Assembly: GCA_023393375.1 (NCBI GenBank) | Contig: JAEWLI010000210.1 | Location: 1 to 9,962 of the forward strand | From: Bacteroidota bacterium | Lineage (GTDB): Bacteria; Bacteroidota; Bacteroidia; Cytophagales; Cyclobacteriaceae | Length of the DNA: 9,962 bases | Direction: 5' to 3' | The notes under the pieces: generated by a model | The model's input: only the letters and a program-made list of their open reading frames with translations | What the model was told of the DNA's origin: nothing | The model's database searches: none | Part shown: piece by piece, positions 1-6,996 of the stretch | Position numbering within the stretch: position 1 is the stretch's first letter | Layout: the number at the start of each line of letters is the position of its first letter | Translations under genes and position numbers: made by a program

Positions 1-135
1 GATCAGGCTCATTAATAAAGTCCCGATAAGGTAGCACCTGTCATATTGGAATGCATGTTCTTTTTTTTGGATCAACTCATAAAATCCATAAAAAAGGATC
101 AAACAAAGTGAAGATTCTATAAAATAATTAAACAT
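1..135 (-). CDS. M56/BlaR1-type membrane peptidase, N-terminal fragment cut by the window edge
   Basis: The first 45 codons of a gene are visible, starting at the ATG at 135-133 and running off the left edge with no stop. The peptide begins MFNYFIESSLCLILFYGFYE and continues with a QKKEHAF segment, a YDRCYLIGTLLMSLI segment and then the edge. A first hydrophobic helix, a short K-rich loop ending in a phenylalanine, then an aromatic-Asp/Asn-Arg-x-Tyr-Leu start of a second helix is the typical opening of Bacteroidetes M56 (BlaR1/MecR1-like) proteins. The start overlaps the stop of the upstream BlaI gene by 8 bp (ATGTTTAA), which suggests translational coupling. Family knowledge: these proteins are inner-membrane sensors with a zinc metalloprotease domain that relieves BlaI repression. 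The protease HExxH motif and any sensor domain would lie outside the window, so they cannot be checked. The call rests on the short N-terminal pattern plus the blaI context. Confidence 0.8.
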   Translation of the reverse strand, partial: MFNYFIESSLCLILFYGFYELIQKKEHAFQYDRCYLIGTLLMSLI

Positions 136-514
136 CTGGTTCATTGTCCTGTTGGTTTAAATCTTTTTTGATGTATTTCAACATTTCTTCCAACTCATGG
201 ATGTCCATTTGATTATCTTTTGCGAAAAAAGATACCAGCCGTTCAATCGACCCACCAAAATACCCTCCCAGCAGATTACGTAAAGAAAAGCTTCTGTATT
301 CATCCTTTTGAATCAAAGGATAATACTCATGGGTTTTCCCATAAGCTTTATAACTTACAAATTCCTTTTTTTCCAGTATCCGGACAATGGTGGAGACGGT
401 ATTGTATGCAGGCTTGGGTTCGGGTAATTTCTCAATTATATCTTTTACAAATGCTTTCTTCAAATCCCACAGCACTTGCATCACCTGCTCTTCAGCTTTT
501 GTCAATTCTTTCAT
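128..514 (-). CDS. BlaI/MecI/CopY-family transcriptional repressor
   Basis: The product has 128 residues, the usual size for BlaI/MecI repressors. Residues 1-70 form the winged helix: LTKAEEQVMQVLW opens helix 1, and AYNTVSTIVRILEKK at about 36-50 is the recognition helix motif of the family, followed by a wing and a GKTHEYYPLI strand. Residues 71-115 resemble the family's helical dimerisation region. The protein is expected to bind operator DNA as a dimer in the cytoplasm and to be inactivated by its partner M56 protease, whose gene overlaps the stop codon. ATG at 514-512 is the only start that keeps the family N-terminus, and it lies about 27 bp downstream of a clear promoter element. Two inverted repeats upstream fit autorepression. 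No beta-lactamase or penicillin-binding protein gene is in the window, so the regulated process is unknown; many Bacteroidetes BlaI/M56 pairs are not tied to beta-lactams. Confidence 0.93.
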   Translation of the reverse strand: MKELTKAEEQVMQVLWDLKKAFVKDIIEKLPEPKPAYNTVSTIVRILEKKEFVSYKAYGKTHEYYPLIQKDEYRSFSLRNLLGGYFGGSIERLVSFFAKDNQMDIHELEEMLKYIKKDLNQQDNEPDV

Positions 515-540
515 ATCTTTTTTTAAATGAATATTTTACC

Positions 541-571
541 CAAATTTATAACTAATTTTTTAGTTTTGCAA
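541..571 (-). promoter_or_regulatory. Bacteroidetes-type promoter of blaI
   Basis: Read on the minus strand, TTG at 571-569 (-33 element) is followed by 20 bp and then TAAATTTG at 548-541, an exact match to the Bacteroidetes -7 consensus TAnnTTTG. Transcription would start near 535, giving a leader of about 20 nt before the blaI ATG at 514. The promoter overlaps both inverted-repeat operators. It was found by pattern only, and no transcript data are available. Confidence 0.7.
550..565. promoter_or_regulatory. Putative BlaI operator 1 (promoter-proximal)
   Basis: AACTAATTTTTTAGTT is an inverted repeat with six-base arms (AACTAA/TTAGTT) identical to those of the second site. It fills the spacer between the -33 and -7 elements of the blaI promoter, so a bound dimer would block RNA polymerase. 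BlaI/MecI proteins bind AT-rich dyads of this size; binding here is inferred. Confidence 0.6.
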
Positions 572-585
572 CTAATTAATTAGTT
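570..585. promoter_or_regulatory. Putative BlaI operator 2 (perfect 16-bp palindrome)
   Basis: AACTAATTAATTAGTT is a perfect 16-bp palindrome whose arms match operator 1. The centres of the two sites are exactly 20 bp apart, about two helical turns, so two dimers would sit on the same DNA face. It overlaps the -33 element of the blaI promoter. It lies about 157 bp upstream of the divergent DUF805 gene, so an effect on that gene is possible but not shown. Confidence 0.62.
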
Positions 586-742
586 TATTTATGTTATCTA
601 TTAAAAAATAATGACGATTTCCGAAATCCTTTAATCGCATAGGTTATCAATATTACATGGGCTTTTAACGGGTCATTTTGGAAGCTGACAATTTAATCCT
701 ATAATTATTAAAAATTAATTCAACTCTTTAAATTTCTTAAAT

Positions 743-1126
743 ATGAATTGGTATTTAGATGCCTGGAAAAAATATGCGGATTTTTCTGGACGAGCCCGTA
801 GAAGCGAATTTTGGTATTTTATGTTGTTTCATTTCTTAATATTTTCGTTATTGTTTCTTCCCGTTCCAATAATGAAATCAAAATTATCTTTAATACCTTT
901 TGTGATATGTTGGGCATATGTAATCGTTTCTTTTATTCCTTCCATGGCAGTATTGGTAAGACGATTGCACGATACAAGCAGAAGTGGTTTCAATTATTTT
1001 ATTTCACTTATTCCTATTATCGGAATGATAATGTTAATAATGTTTTTGAAAGAAGAGGGTGTACCTGGTCCAAACAAATACGGTCCGAATCCGAAAGAAC
1101 CTCACCAGGATCCTGTATTAGTATAA
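743..1126 (+). CDS. DUF805 family small inner-membrane protein
   Basis: The 127-residue product shows the DUF805 hallmarks in order: a WKKYADFSGRARRSEFWYF opening at about 8-26, the central PSMAVLVRRLHDTSRSGF block at 66-83, and a C-terminal GVPGPNKYGPNP tail at 106-117. Three to four membrane segments are likely, at about 23-43, 49-70 and 83-102. The family is related to E. coli YhaH/YhaI, has no established biochemical function and is found in many bacteria as an inner-membrane protein. ATG at 743 fits the family N-terminus exactly; the upstream bases are AT-rich with no visible Shine-Dalgarno site, which is common in Bacteroidetes. It is transcribed divergently from blaI across a 228-bp gap and convergently to the GH2 gene. 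It is probably monocistronic. Confidence 0.92.
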   Translation: MNWYLDAWKKYADFSGRARRSEFWYFMLFHFLIFSLLFLPVPIMKSKLSLIPFVICWAYVIVSFIPSMAVLVRRLHDTSRSGFNYFISLIPIIGMIMLIMFLKEEGVPGPNKYGPNPKEPHQDPVLV

Positions 1127-1148
1127 AATAAAAATTTGCAATTAACTA

Positions 1149-1190
1149 ATGAAGCCACTGTATGTCCGAATAGATATATGATGGCTTCAT
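1149..1190. repeat. Inverted repeat in the convergent intergenic gap
   Basis: ATGAAGCCA at 1149-1157 is repeated inverted as TGGCTTCAT at 1182-1190, a perfect 9-bp stem with a 24-nt loop. It lies 22 bp past the DUF805 stop and about 97 bp past the GH2 stop on the other strand. On the minus strand the hairpin is followed after about 12 nt by a T-rich stretch. The long loop makes it a weak terminator; it may serve one or both convergent genes or be an RNA structure. Confidence 0.4.
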
Positions 1191-1197
1191 ATATTCA

Positions 1198-1223
1198 GAT
1201 TTGTTTCCAGCTGAAAACAAATC
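1198..1223. terminator. Symmetric hairpin, possible bidirectional terminator between convergent genes
   Basis: GATTTGTTT at 1198-1206 pairs with AAACAAATC at 1215-1223. The 9-bp stem has an 8-nt centre that itself contains the palindrome CAGCTG. It sits between the convergent DUF805 and GH2 genes, where a two-way terminator would be expected. There is no clear T-tract on either side, so termination is inferred from position and structure only. Confidence 0.4.
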
Positions 1224-1286
1224 AAGTCTCCATTTAATGGTCTACTTTCCTAACTTACTTATTATCTTTAATTAACTATTTTAACC

Positions 1287-4200
1287 CTAATTTTCAACAA
1301 ATTCCAAAATATAACCATAACGATATGGCTTATTGCCATCAATGGTATACTTATCCATTGTTCTGGCACCCCAAGAATCATTACCACCCACACCTTTTAT
1401 ATTGAGGTCAATGTTCACATTTACGAAATCACGTACCGGCAATTTGTAACCGTGTGTGAACTCTTCAAGATCTTCTTCTCCATAAGGCCATACCCGGAAA
1501 TTGAGTGGTTGAAGTCCTGTTATCTTCAATTTCTTTCCTGATGTGCTTTGCAATGAAAACCAACGAACATCGTCACGGTTGGCATTGTCCTGAGGGACTA
1601 CATAATCGGTAATAAAGGTTTCCAAGGGTTTTTTGTAAATGCCTATCAATGCAGCGGTTTTCCTATCGGGATAATTTTCAAATTCCCCACGACCATACCA
1701 TTCTACCAGGTTCATATTGGCTGGCAAGCGCATACGCATTCCAAATTTCGGGATAAGTGCAATCTCCTTTGAAACCGGTTGGTAATCGGCATCTACTTGA
1801 ATCTTTCCTTCGCCATTAATGGTGTATTTCAATTGATATTCGGCACCCACCGGAAGATTTATATCGAATAATACAACAGCCAACCCGTTTTCAGTCTTGG
1901 TGGTAATGTGCTGCACCGCGCGGTTTTCTGCTGCATCCCTCCATGAGCCCAACCGTGTATTATAGCCGTTACGCCTTTGGTTTTCATTGGCAGGCTTCCA
2001 GAAATAAGGCTCCAACACTCCTTGAAGCAATTCTTGGTTATTTACTTTCCAGCTCTGCAATGCACCATTAGTTGCATCAAATATAAAAATGCTTTGTCCG
2101 GTTGAAACTTCAACAAATGAGCCGGTTTTTTTAATGGAGGGAACATTACCCCCAGAGGTAAGTTTGTCAATTGAGTTTTGATGCATCACAAATTGCTCCC
2201 GGGCAACCACAAAACCTTTATTAGCCCAAAGAGTAGATTTCCGTAATTTGGCATACACATTGAGCAACAGCTCCCCTTTATTTTCCAGCGGAAATGGAAT
2301 TTCAAGTATATTATTAGCATTCAACGGTTGTTCGTTCGACTGGATGACTTTGCCATTATCAAGAAATTCGTAAGCATATTCATAATTATGTAGCGAAGAA
2401 AAATCAAGCTTACTGATAACCCGGACATTGGATGAGCCGGGGACTTGTTGGAAATCAATATATTGCTGTACCTTTTGCGCTTCATAATAATGTGGGTGAG
2501 GTGTCCGATCTGATCCGATCAATCCATTGATACAAAACGGACCATCGTTAGGTGTATCCCCAAAATCGCCGCCATAAGCCCAAAACTCATCTTCCTTAAG
2601 CTGTATGGAAGATGGGCTGTCAACATATTTCAATGACGAACCATCCTGTTTTTTGGCAATCGTCTGATCTACCCAGTCCCAAATGGCAGCACCTGCAATA
2701 CTTTCATCGGATTCAATCACATCCCAATATTCTTGTAGATTCCCTAATGAATTGCCCATAGCATGGGCATATTCGCGCATCATCACAGGTCGGTCGGATA
2801 TTTTTTCAGCTAATTCCTTCAATTTATCGGGATGCAAATACCCATCGTCGTACACATCTGAAACCGACCGATCAGAATCGCAATACACCAAACGAGTTGG
2901 ATCTATTGATTTTACAGTGTCGTGCATGGCTTGCATATTCATACCACTTCCCCCTTCGTTGCCTAACGACCAAATAACGATGCTTGGGTGATTTTTATCA
3001 CGTTGGACCATCGATACCGCACGATCTACATGTGCCTTTGTCCAATCAGGATTGTCGCCAAGTTCTTTATTTCCAATCCCATAGCCATGTGATTCCTGAT
3101 TAGCATCAGCCATAACATACAACCCATACCGGTCGCACAGCTCGTAAAAAAGGGCCGAGTGTGGGTAATGTGCTGTACGTACGAAATTGAAGTTGCCTTG
3201 CTTTATCAACTGTACATCAAGTTCCGTAGTTTCAGGATCCACAAAGCGTCCTGTGCGTGGGTGATGATCGTGGCGGTTCACTCCTTTTAGCTTAATCGCT
3301 TTTCCGTTGATCTTCAATATTTCGCCTTCCACTTCAATTTTCCGAATGCCCAAATGGTATTGAAATTTCTCAATCTCATTCTTTTTGTCCCTTAACGCAA
3401 CGGTAACATCATATAAATATGGATCTTCAGAAGACCACACACGCGGTTGGGAAATAACATCTTTCAACACAATTTCTTGTTGGTCATAAGCACCAACAAC
3501 CGGCACTTTCTGCACAATTGTTTTTTCTATATTTTTCCCTGTTTTGTCTTTACCCGAAATTGTTACTTCCAATTGCAGGTTACTTATTTTCTTTTTGTTT
3601 TGATTTCGGATCCAAACCTTAGCCCCTACAGTTGCAGAAGTAAAATCATTGGAAGGATCAGCGATAATGGTGTAATCCTGGATGTGTGTTTTGGGGCGAA
3701 CCCACAGTTCCACTGGCCGGAATATTCCGCTCAACCGCCAAAAATCCTGGTTTTCAAGATAACTGCCATCACTCCAGCGATAAACTTCAACAGCCAGTTT
3801 ATTCTCTCCCTCTTTTACATAATTTGTGATGTCAAATCCGGCAGGAGTATAGGAATTTTGGCTGTAACCCACCTTTTGTCCATTCACCCATACATACATC
3901 GCAGATTCAACTCCTTCGAAATAAAGGTAAAGTTGCTTGTCTGTTGATTCGGATGAAACCTGAAAGGTCGTTACATAAGAGCCAACCGGATTGCGGTTTT
4001 CGAAGCTGAACCAATCAGACGGTGGGTCACTGGTTACACGTGGCTGGTCTCTTTTAAAAGGGTAGGAAATATTCACATAAATAGGTTTTCCAAACCCTTG
4101 CATTTGCCAATTACCAGGTACCACAATATCCTCCCACGAAGTAACATCGAAGTCGGTTTTATAAAAATCTACCGGTCGTGTTTCAGGTTTGGGTGACCAC

Positions 4201-4388
4201 TTAAACTTCCAATTGCCATTAAGGGACACTATTTCTCTGCGTTCAGCTTTTTTGGATGGCAATACCAAAGTACTATGGTATTTAGCTTTGTTAATACCAA
4301 TAACCTCCGGATTTTCCCAATCCGGAGGTTGCTGTGCATATAAACTTAGGGTGAAAAGAAACAAAAACAGAGATAAAATGTATTTCAT
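1287..4388 (-). CDS. GH2 beta-galactosidase, LacZ type, exported
   Basis: The product is 1033 residues, close to E. coli LacZ (1023) plus a signal peptide. It should remove terminal beta-galactosyl residues by a retaining mechanism. Residues 1-18 form a signal peptide (MKYILSLFLFLFTLSLYA, then QQ) with no lipobox cysteine, so the enzyme is probably soluble in the periplasm. Domain order: jelly-roll sugar-binding domain at about 50-230, Ig-like domain 235-350, TIM barrel 353-650, a second Ig-like domain, and the beta-galactosidase small-chain domain from about 760 to the end. The barrel opens with GVNRHDHHP (369-377). The acid/base is E478 in WSLGNEGG and the nucleophile is E539 in REYAHAMGNS. 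E432 and H434 in NQESHG match the LacZ magnesium ligands. All catalytic positions are intact. The gene starts 16 bp after the GH10 stop, indicating co-transcription. Galactosidase specificity is likely; the true oligosaccharide substrate is not known. Confidence 0.93.
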   Translation of the reverse strand: MKYILSLFLFLFTLSLYAQQPPDWENPEVIGINKAKYHSTLVLPSKKAERREIVSLNGNWKFKWSPKPETRPVDFYKTDFDVTSWEDIVVPGNWQMQGFGKPIYVNISYPFKRDQPRVTSDPPSDWFSFENRNPVGSYVTTFQVSSESTDKQLYLYFEGVESAMYVWVNGQKVGYSQNSYTPAGFDITNYVKEGENKLAVEVYRWSDGSYLENQDFWRLSGIFRPVELWVRPKTHIQDYTIIADPSNDFTSATVGAKVWIRNQNKKKISNLQLEVTISGKDKTGKNIEKTIVQKVPVVGAYDQQEIVLKDVISQPRVWSSEDPYLYDVTVALRDKKNEIEKFQYHLGIRKIEVEGEILKINGKAIKLKGVNRHDHHPRTGRFVDPETTELDVQLIKQGNFNFVRTAHYPHSALFYELCDRYGLYVMADANQESHGYGIGNKELGDNPDWTKAHVDRAVSMVQRDKNHPSIVIWSLGNEGGSGMNMQAMHDTVKSIDPTRLVYCDSDRSVSDVYDDGYLHPDKLKELAEKISDRPVMMREYAHAMGNSLGNLQEYWDVIESDESIAGAAIWDWVDQTIAKKQDGSSLKYVDSPSSIQLKEDEFWAYGGDFGDTPNDGPFCINGLIGSDRTPHPHYYEAQKVQQYIDFQQVPGSSNVRVISKLDFSSLHNYEYAYEFLDNGKVIQSNEQPLNANNILEIPFPLENKGELLLNVYAKLRKSTLWANKGFVVAREQFVMHQNSIDKLTSGGNVPSIKKTGSFVEVSTGQSIFIFDATNGALQSWKVNNQELLQGVLEPYFWKPANENQRRNGYNTRLGSWRDAAENRAVQHITTKTENGLAVVLFDINLPVGAEYQLKYTINGEGKIQVDADYQPVSKEIALIPKFGMRMRLPANMNLVEWYGRGEFENYPDRKTAALIGIYKKPLETFITDYVVPQDNANRDDVRWFSLQSTSGKKLKITGLQPLNFRVWPYGEEDLEEFTHGYKLPVRDFVNVNIDLNIKGVGGNDSWGARTMDKYTIDGNKPYRYGYILEFVEN

Positions 4389-4404
4389 AATAAAGTGAGA
4401 AAGA

Positions 4405-6747
4405 CTACTTCAACATTATTTTTCTGGTTATAACATTTCTTTTCGAATCAGTAATTTTAATGACATATATTCCATTTTGATACTGACCAACATTCATCTG
4501 AAATGAATTTGTCTCTGAGTCCCCTGAGTACACTTTAACACCCATTATATTGTAGAGGTCAATCCGGAATGACCCTCCTGACTCATATACTATGTTCATA
4601 TGATCATCGGCCGGATTTGGATAAATTTTGAGAAGGTTGGCAAGTTCAGATTTAGAAACGTTGGTCGGGATTTCAGGTTCAGGTTCTGATTCCGGATGGT
4701 TAACGCCCTCAGGCCCAAAAGCAACAGCTTTACTGCCATCAGTGGCTATCAAATTTCCCGGAAAATAAGATAGAGAATAATATTCATCTAAAGTAGTCCC
4801 TGCACTTAGCGACATCATCAATATATTGGGATGATTTTGATCAACCTGTAAATCTTCAATCCCTATTTCTTCATTTGAAAAGAATTTGAAATCCCCTTTT
4901 TTTATCGAATTGCTTTGAAGTGGTTTATCAAATTCCAATTTTATGACATTATCTGCATCAAAATGAACACTTATCAACTGTGGCCCCTTTAATTCTGCAT
5001 CTTCTTCATATAAGGTGATAACAGTATTCTCATTTTCTTTCAAACATGGAACTTTGAACACTTTCACAATATCGTCAAACACTACCTCGATATCATAGTG
5101 TCCATAATAAGCATCAAATGAAAGGGCATCACCATTTGTCATCTCATCATCGAAGTTGGTAGCCCATTTGGTTTTGGTGTAATAAAGCAAGGTGTCTGCA
5201 GCAAGTTTAGGCCGATAGTTGGCATCAAAAAAACCGGTATTTTCACGCCATGCCCCACGATCATTTAACCCCCAGGATATCATTCCGGTGATAGATGGAT
5301 GAGAAAAAGCTATAGTCAGGACCTTGATAAAGTCTTCAGCTTGTTGTTCTTGTGTAAGATTTCCACCATAATCATATTCAGTAAACCTGATTGGCAATCC
5401 TGCTTCGGCAATAATATTTATGTTTTTCACCAGTTCGTCAATATTCGGTCGGCAGCAATCCCAAAAATGTGCTTGCATGCCTACCCCCGTAACAGGGCCG
5501 CCCATTTCTTTGATTTTTAATATGAGGTCGCGGTATTCGACAGCCTGTCCCCAGTCGTGCTCAACATTGTAATCATTAATAAATAGTTCAGCATCCGGAT
5601 CGGCAGCACGCGCCCATTTAAAACAATTCCAGAGTATAGAATCACCAACGGTATTTCGCAACCAATCAGCATGACCCGTCAAAGGTTCATTAATAACATC
5701 ATATTCTTTGATAATCCCTTTATACCGCGTCATTTCACGGGTAACCCTCATTTCGCAGGTATCGGTAATTGACTTCGGAGTTGGCAGGTTCCTAACCCAG
5801 TCGGGAGTGGAATGGGCATCGTTGCCTCCCCAAAGCAGGGTGTGCGCCCTTAAGTCCCAGCCCACTTTTTGAGTCCAGGCTACAGCATTTTCAAAATTAG
5901 TATAATTCGGTGTCGTATGTTGGGGTTGAATACCACTCCATTTGAAAGAATTACCAGTAACGCCATAGTTGAAATATTTATACATGGCTGCCTTCATCCA
6001 TTGTTCATGACTAGCTACAGTATTTACATCTGGGTCAAAAAGCCCTTGCTCACTCACATACTGGTTCCCATCTATTGTGGTTAATGCTTCACCACCGCAA
6101 TTAATACGTAAAACATCAGCACTACCCACCTCATTAATTTCTATTCCTTTTATTGAAGCATTATCAAGGGTAGCGGTAATTTCTATATTGATAAAATTGT
6201 CAACGGGTGTTATATTAATACTGGTATCCACAGCAATATTTTTACCTCCCGCTTCTGCAAACACATCATAATTTGTGAGGAATAATTCACCTTCAACCTT
6301 AACATCAAACAACCTGGAGCTACTTGAACTAAAATAAATTTCAGCAAACTTTAAGGTTAGTTTATATTCCTTTCCACTTTCAACAGGTATTGCATAAGCA
6401 AGATAACTGTGCCACCGTTCGGTTTGATAGATTTCAGGATCAGCTACGGCTTCAATAGCATCAGTGGTGCTGAAACTGTTACCCATATTAACGGATCCTT
6501 CATAAAAATCGAATGCTATCCCAAATGGATATTCGTGTTTTGTCATTCGCACTGAAACCGGTCCGGAATAAGCTTGTCCATTTTTATCCACGATTTTTAT
6601 TCCAAAGTTGCCTTTTCTTAAAGTATCTATCCGTTCCTGAGCGGAATTGTACCAGGAAGCATAAGACTGGGCTTTTATTTCTTTGGGGAAGAATGCGATT
6701 ACAATAATGATTAAGAAATTAAATGCTAATGGTAGTTTTATTTTCAT
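4405..6747 (-). CDS. GH10 endo-beta-1,4-xylanase-like protein with inserted malectin-type domain and T9SS tail
   Basis: The 780-residue product starts with a signal peptide (about 1-26, hydrophobic 7-20, ending KAQS). Residues 35-80 are the N-terminal beta region of plant-like GH10 enzymes (KGNFGIKIVDKNG, then HEYPFG). About 84-238 is an inserted malectin-type carbohydrate-binding domain whose halves are in swapped order. The GH10 barrel covers about 247-530: FNYGVTGNSFKW at 259-270, RAHTLLWG at 300-307, acid/base E354 in DVINEP, H427 in GVGMQAHF, nucleophile E457 in RFTEYD, and SWGLNDRGAW at 491-500. A beta-sandwich extension (526-581), an Ig-like domain (about 588-680), an acidic Glu/Pro linker (683-696) and a T9SS type A sorting domain (704-780, from LLKIYPNPADD to the terminal KIMLK) follow. 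It should be secreted or surface-attached and cut xylan or a related beta-glycan internally. A glycine replaces the usual Glu before the subsite Asn in the GNSFKW motif. It is the first gene of a two-gene unit with the GH2 enzyme. Confidence 0.9.
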   Translation of the reverse strand: MKIKLPLAFNFLIIIVIAFFPKEIKAQSYASWYNSAQERIDTLRKGNFGIKIVDKNGQAYSGPVSVRMTKHEYPFGIAFDFYEGSVNMGNSFSTTDAIEAVADPEIYQTERWHSYLAYAIPVESGKEYKLTLKFAEIYFSSSSSRLFDVKVEGELFLTNYDVFAEAGGKNIAVDTSINITPVDNFINIEITATLDNASIKGIEINEVGSADVLRINCGGEALTTIDGNQYVSEQGLFDPDVNTVASHEQWMKAAMYKYFNYGVTGNSFKWSGIQPQHTTPNYTNFENAVAWTQKVGWDLRAHTLLWGGNDAHSTPDWVRNLPTPKSITDTCEMRVTREMTRYKGIIKEYDVINEPLTGHADWLRNTVGDSILWNCFKWARAADPDAELFINDYNVEHDWGQAVEYRDLILKIKEMGGPVTGVGMQAHFWDCCRPNIDELVKNINIIAEAGLPIRFTEYDYGGNLTQEQQAEDFIKVLTIAFSHPSITGMISWGLNDRGAWRENTGFFDANYRPKLAADTLLYYTKTKWATNFDDEMTNGDALSFDAYYGHYDIEVVFDDIVKVFKVPCLKENENTVITLYEEDAELKGPQLISVHFDADNVIKLEFDKPLQSNSIKKGDFKFFSNEEIGIEDLQVDQNHPNILMMSLSAGTTLDEYYSLSYFPGNLIATDGSKAVAFGPEGVNHPESEPEPEIPTNVSKSELANLLKIYPNPADDHMNIVYESGGSFRIDLYNIMGVKVYSGDSETNSFQMNVGQYQNGIYVIKITDSKRNVITRKIMLK

Positions 6748-6790
6748 ATTTATTGGGCTTTTGATTCAATCATTGTTGTAAACATAAATA

Positions 6791-6815
6791 AGAATTCATA
6801 GAATTCAATAATTCT
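6791..6815. repeat. Short direct repeats in the GH10 upstream region
   Basis: AGAATTCA occurs at 6791-6798 and again at 6800-6807, a 9-bp period, followed by ATAATTCT-like sequence that is inverted relative to AGAATT. The site lies 44-68 bp upstream of the GH10 start, where an activator could bind. The tract is AT-rich, so chance is a real alternative. The rest of the 190 bp between the GH10 start and the glgB terminator shows no promoter I can support. Confidence 0.25.
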
Positions 6816-6934
6816 ACCCAATTTTCCAAATATGATGATAAACCTTCCTATGAAAATCCCATTGATTGTGGTTAAATGAAATGATTCTTATTTGTGTTGC
6901 TAATGATTTAAGTATTATTCATATAACATGCAAC

Positions 6935-6976
6935 AAAAAAACCGACCCAAAGTCCAATTTCCTTTAGGTCGGTTTT
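6935..6976 (-). terminator. Intrinsic terminator of the maltokinase-glgB unit
   Basis: On the minus strand AAAACCGACC (6976-6967) pairs with GGTCGGTTTT (6947-6938). The stem continues inward through one U-G wobble and AAAG/CTTT to give 15 pairs around a 9-nt loop (6953-6961). The descending arm ends in T's that continue as a seven-base T run to 6935. It begins 20 bp past the glgB stop. This is a textbook rho-independent terminator. It isolates glgB from the GH10-GH2 genes downstream, which therefore need their own promoter. Confidence 0.9.
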
Positions 6977-6996
6977 AAGAATATATTTAATATTTC

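Noticed and set aside
220..555. 111-residue plus-strand open frame over blaI and its promoter
   Set aside because: It is fully antisense to blaI and its operator region; the composition is that of a reverse-complement shadow.
673..705. Possible DUF805 promoters: TCATTTTG at 673-680 (-7-like) or TTGGAA at 678-683 with TATAAT at 700-705
   Set aside because: The first has one mismatch and no -33 TTG at the right distance; the second is a sigma70-style pattern that is not the norm in Bacteroidetes and is easily met by chance in AT-rich DNA.
3447..3947. 166-residue plus-strand open frame inside the GH2 gene
   Set aside because: It is antisense to a strongly conserved enzyme, with no recognisable domain and no start signals; it is a shadow frame.
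6827..6834. CATATTTG on the minus strand as a -7 box for the GH10-GH2 unit
   Set aside because: It has one mismatch to TAnnTTTG and no TTG about 20 bp upstream, so it is too weak to call as a promoter.
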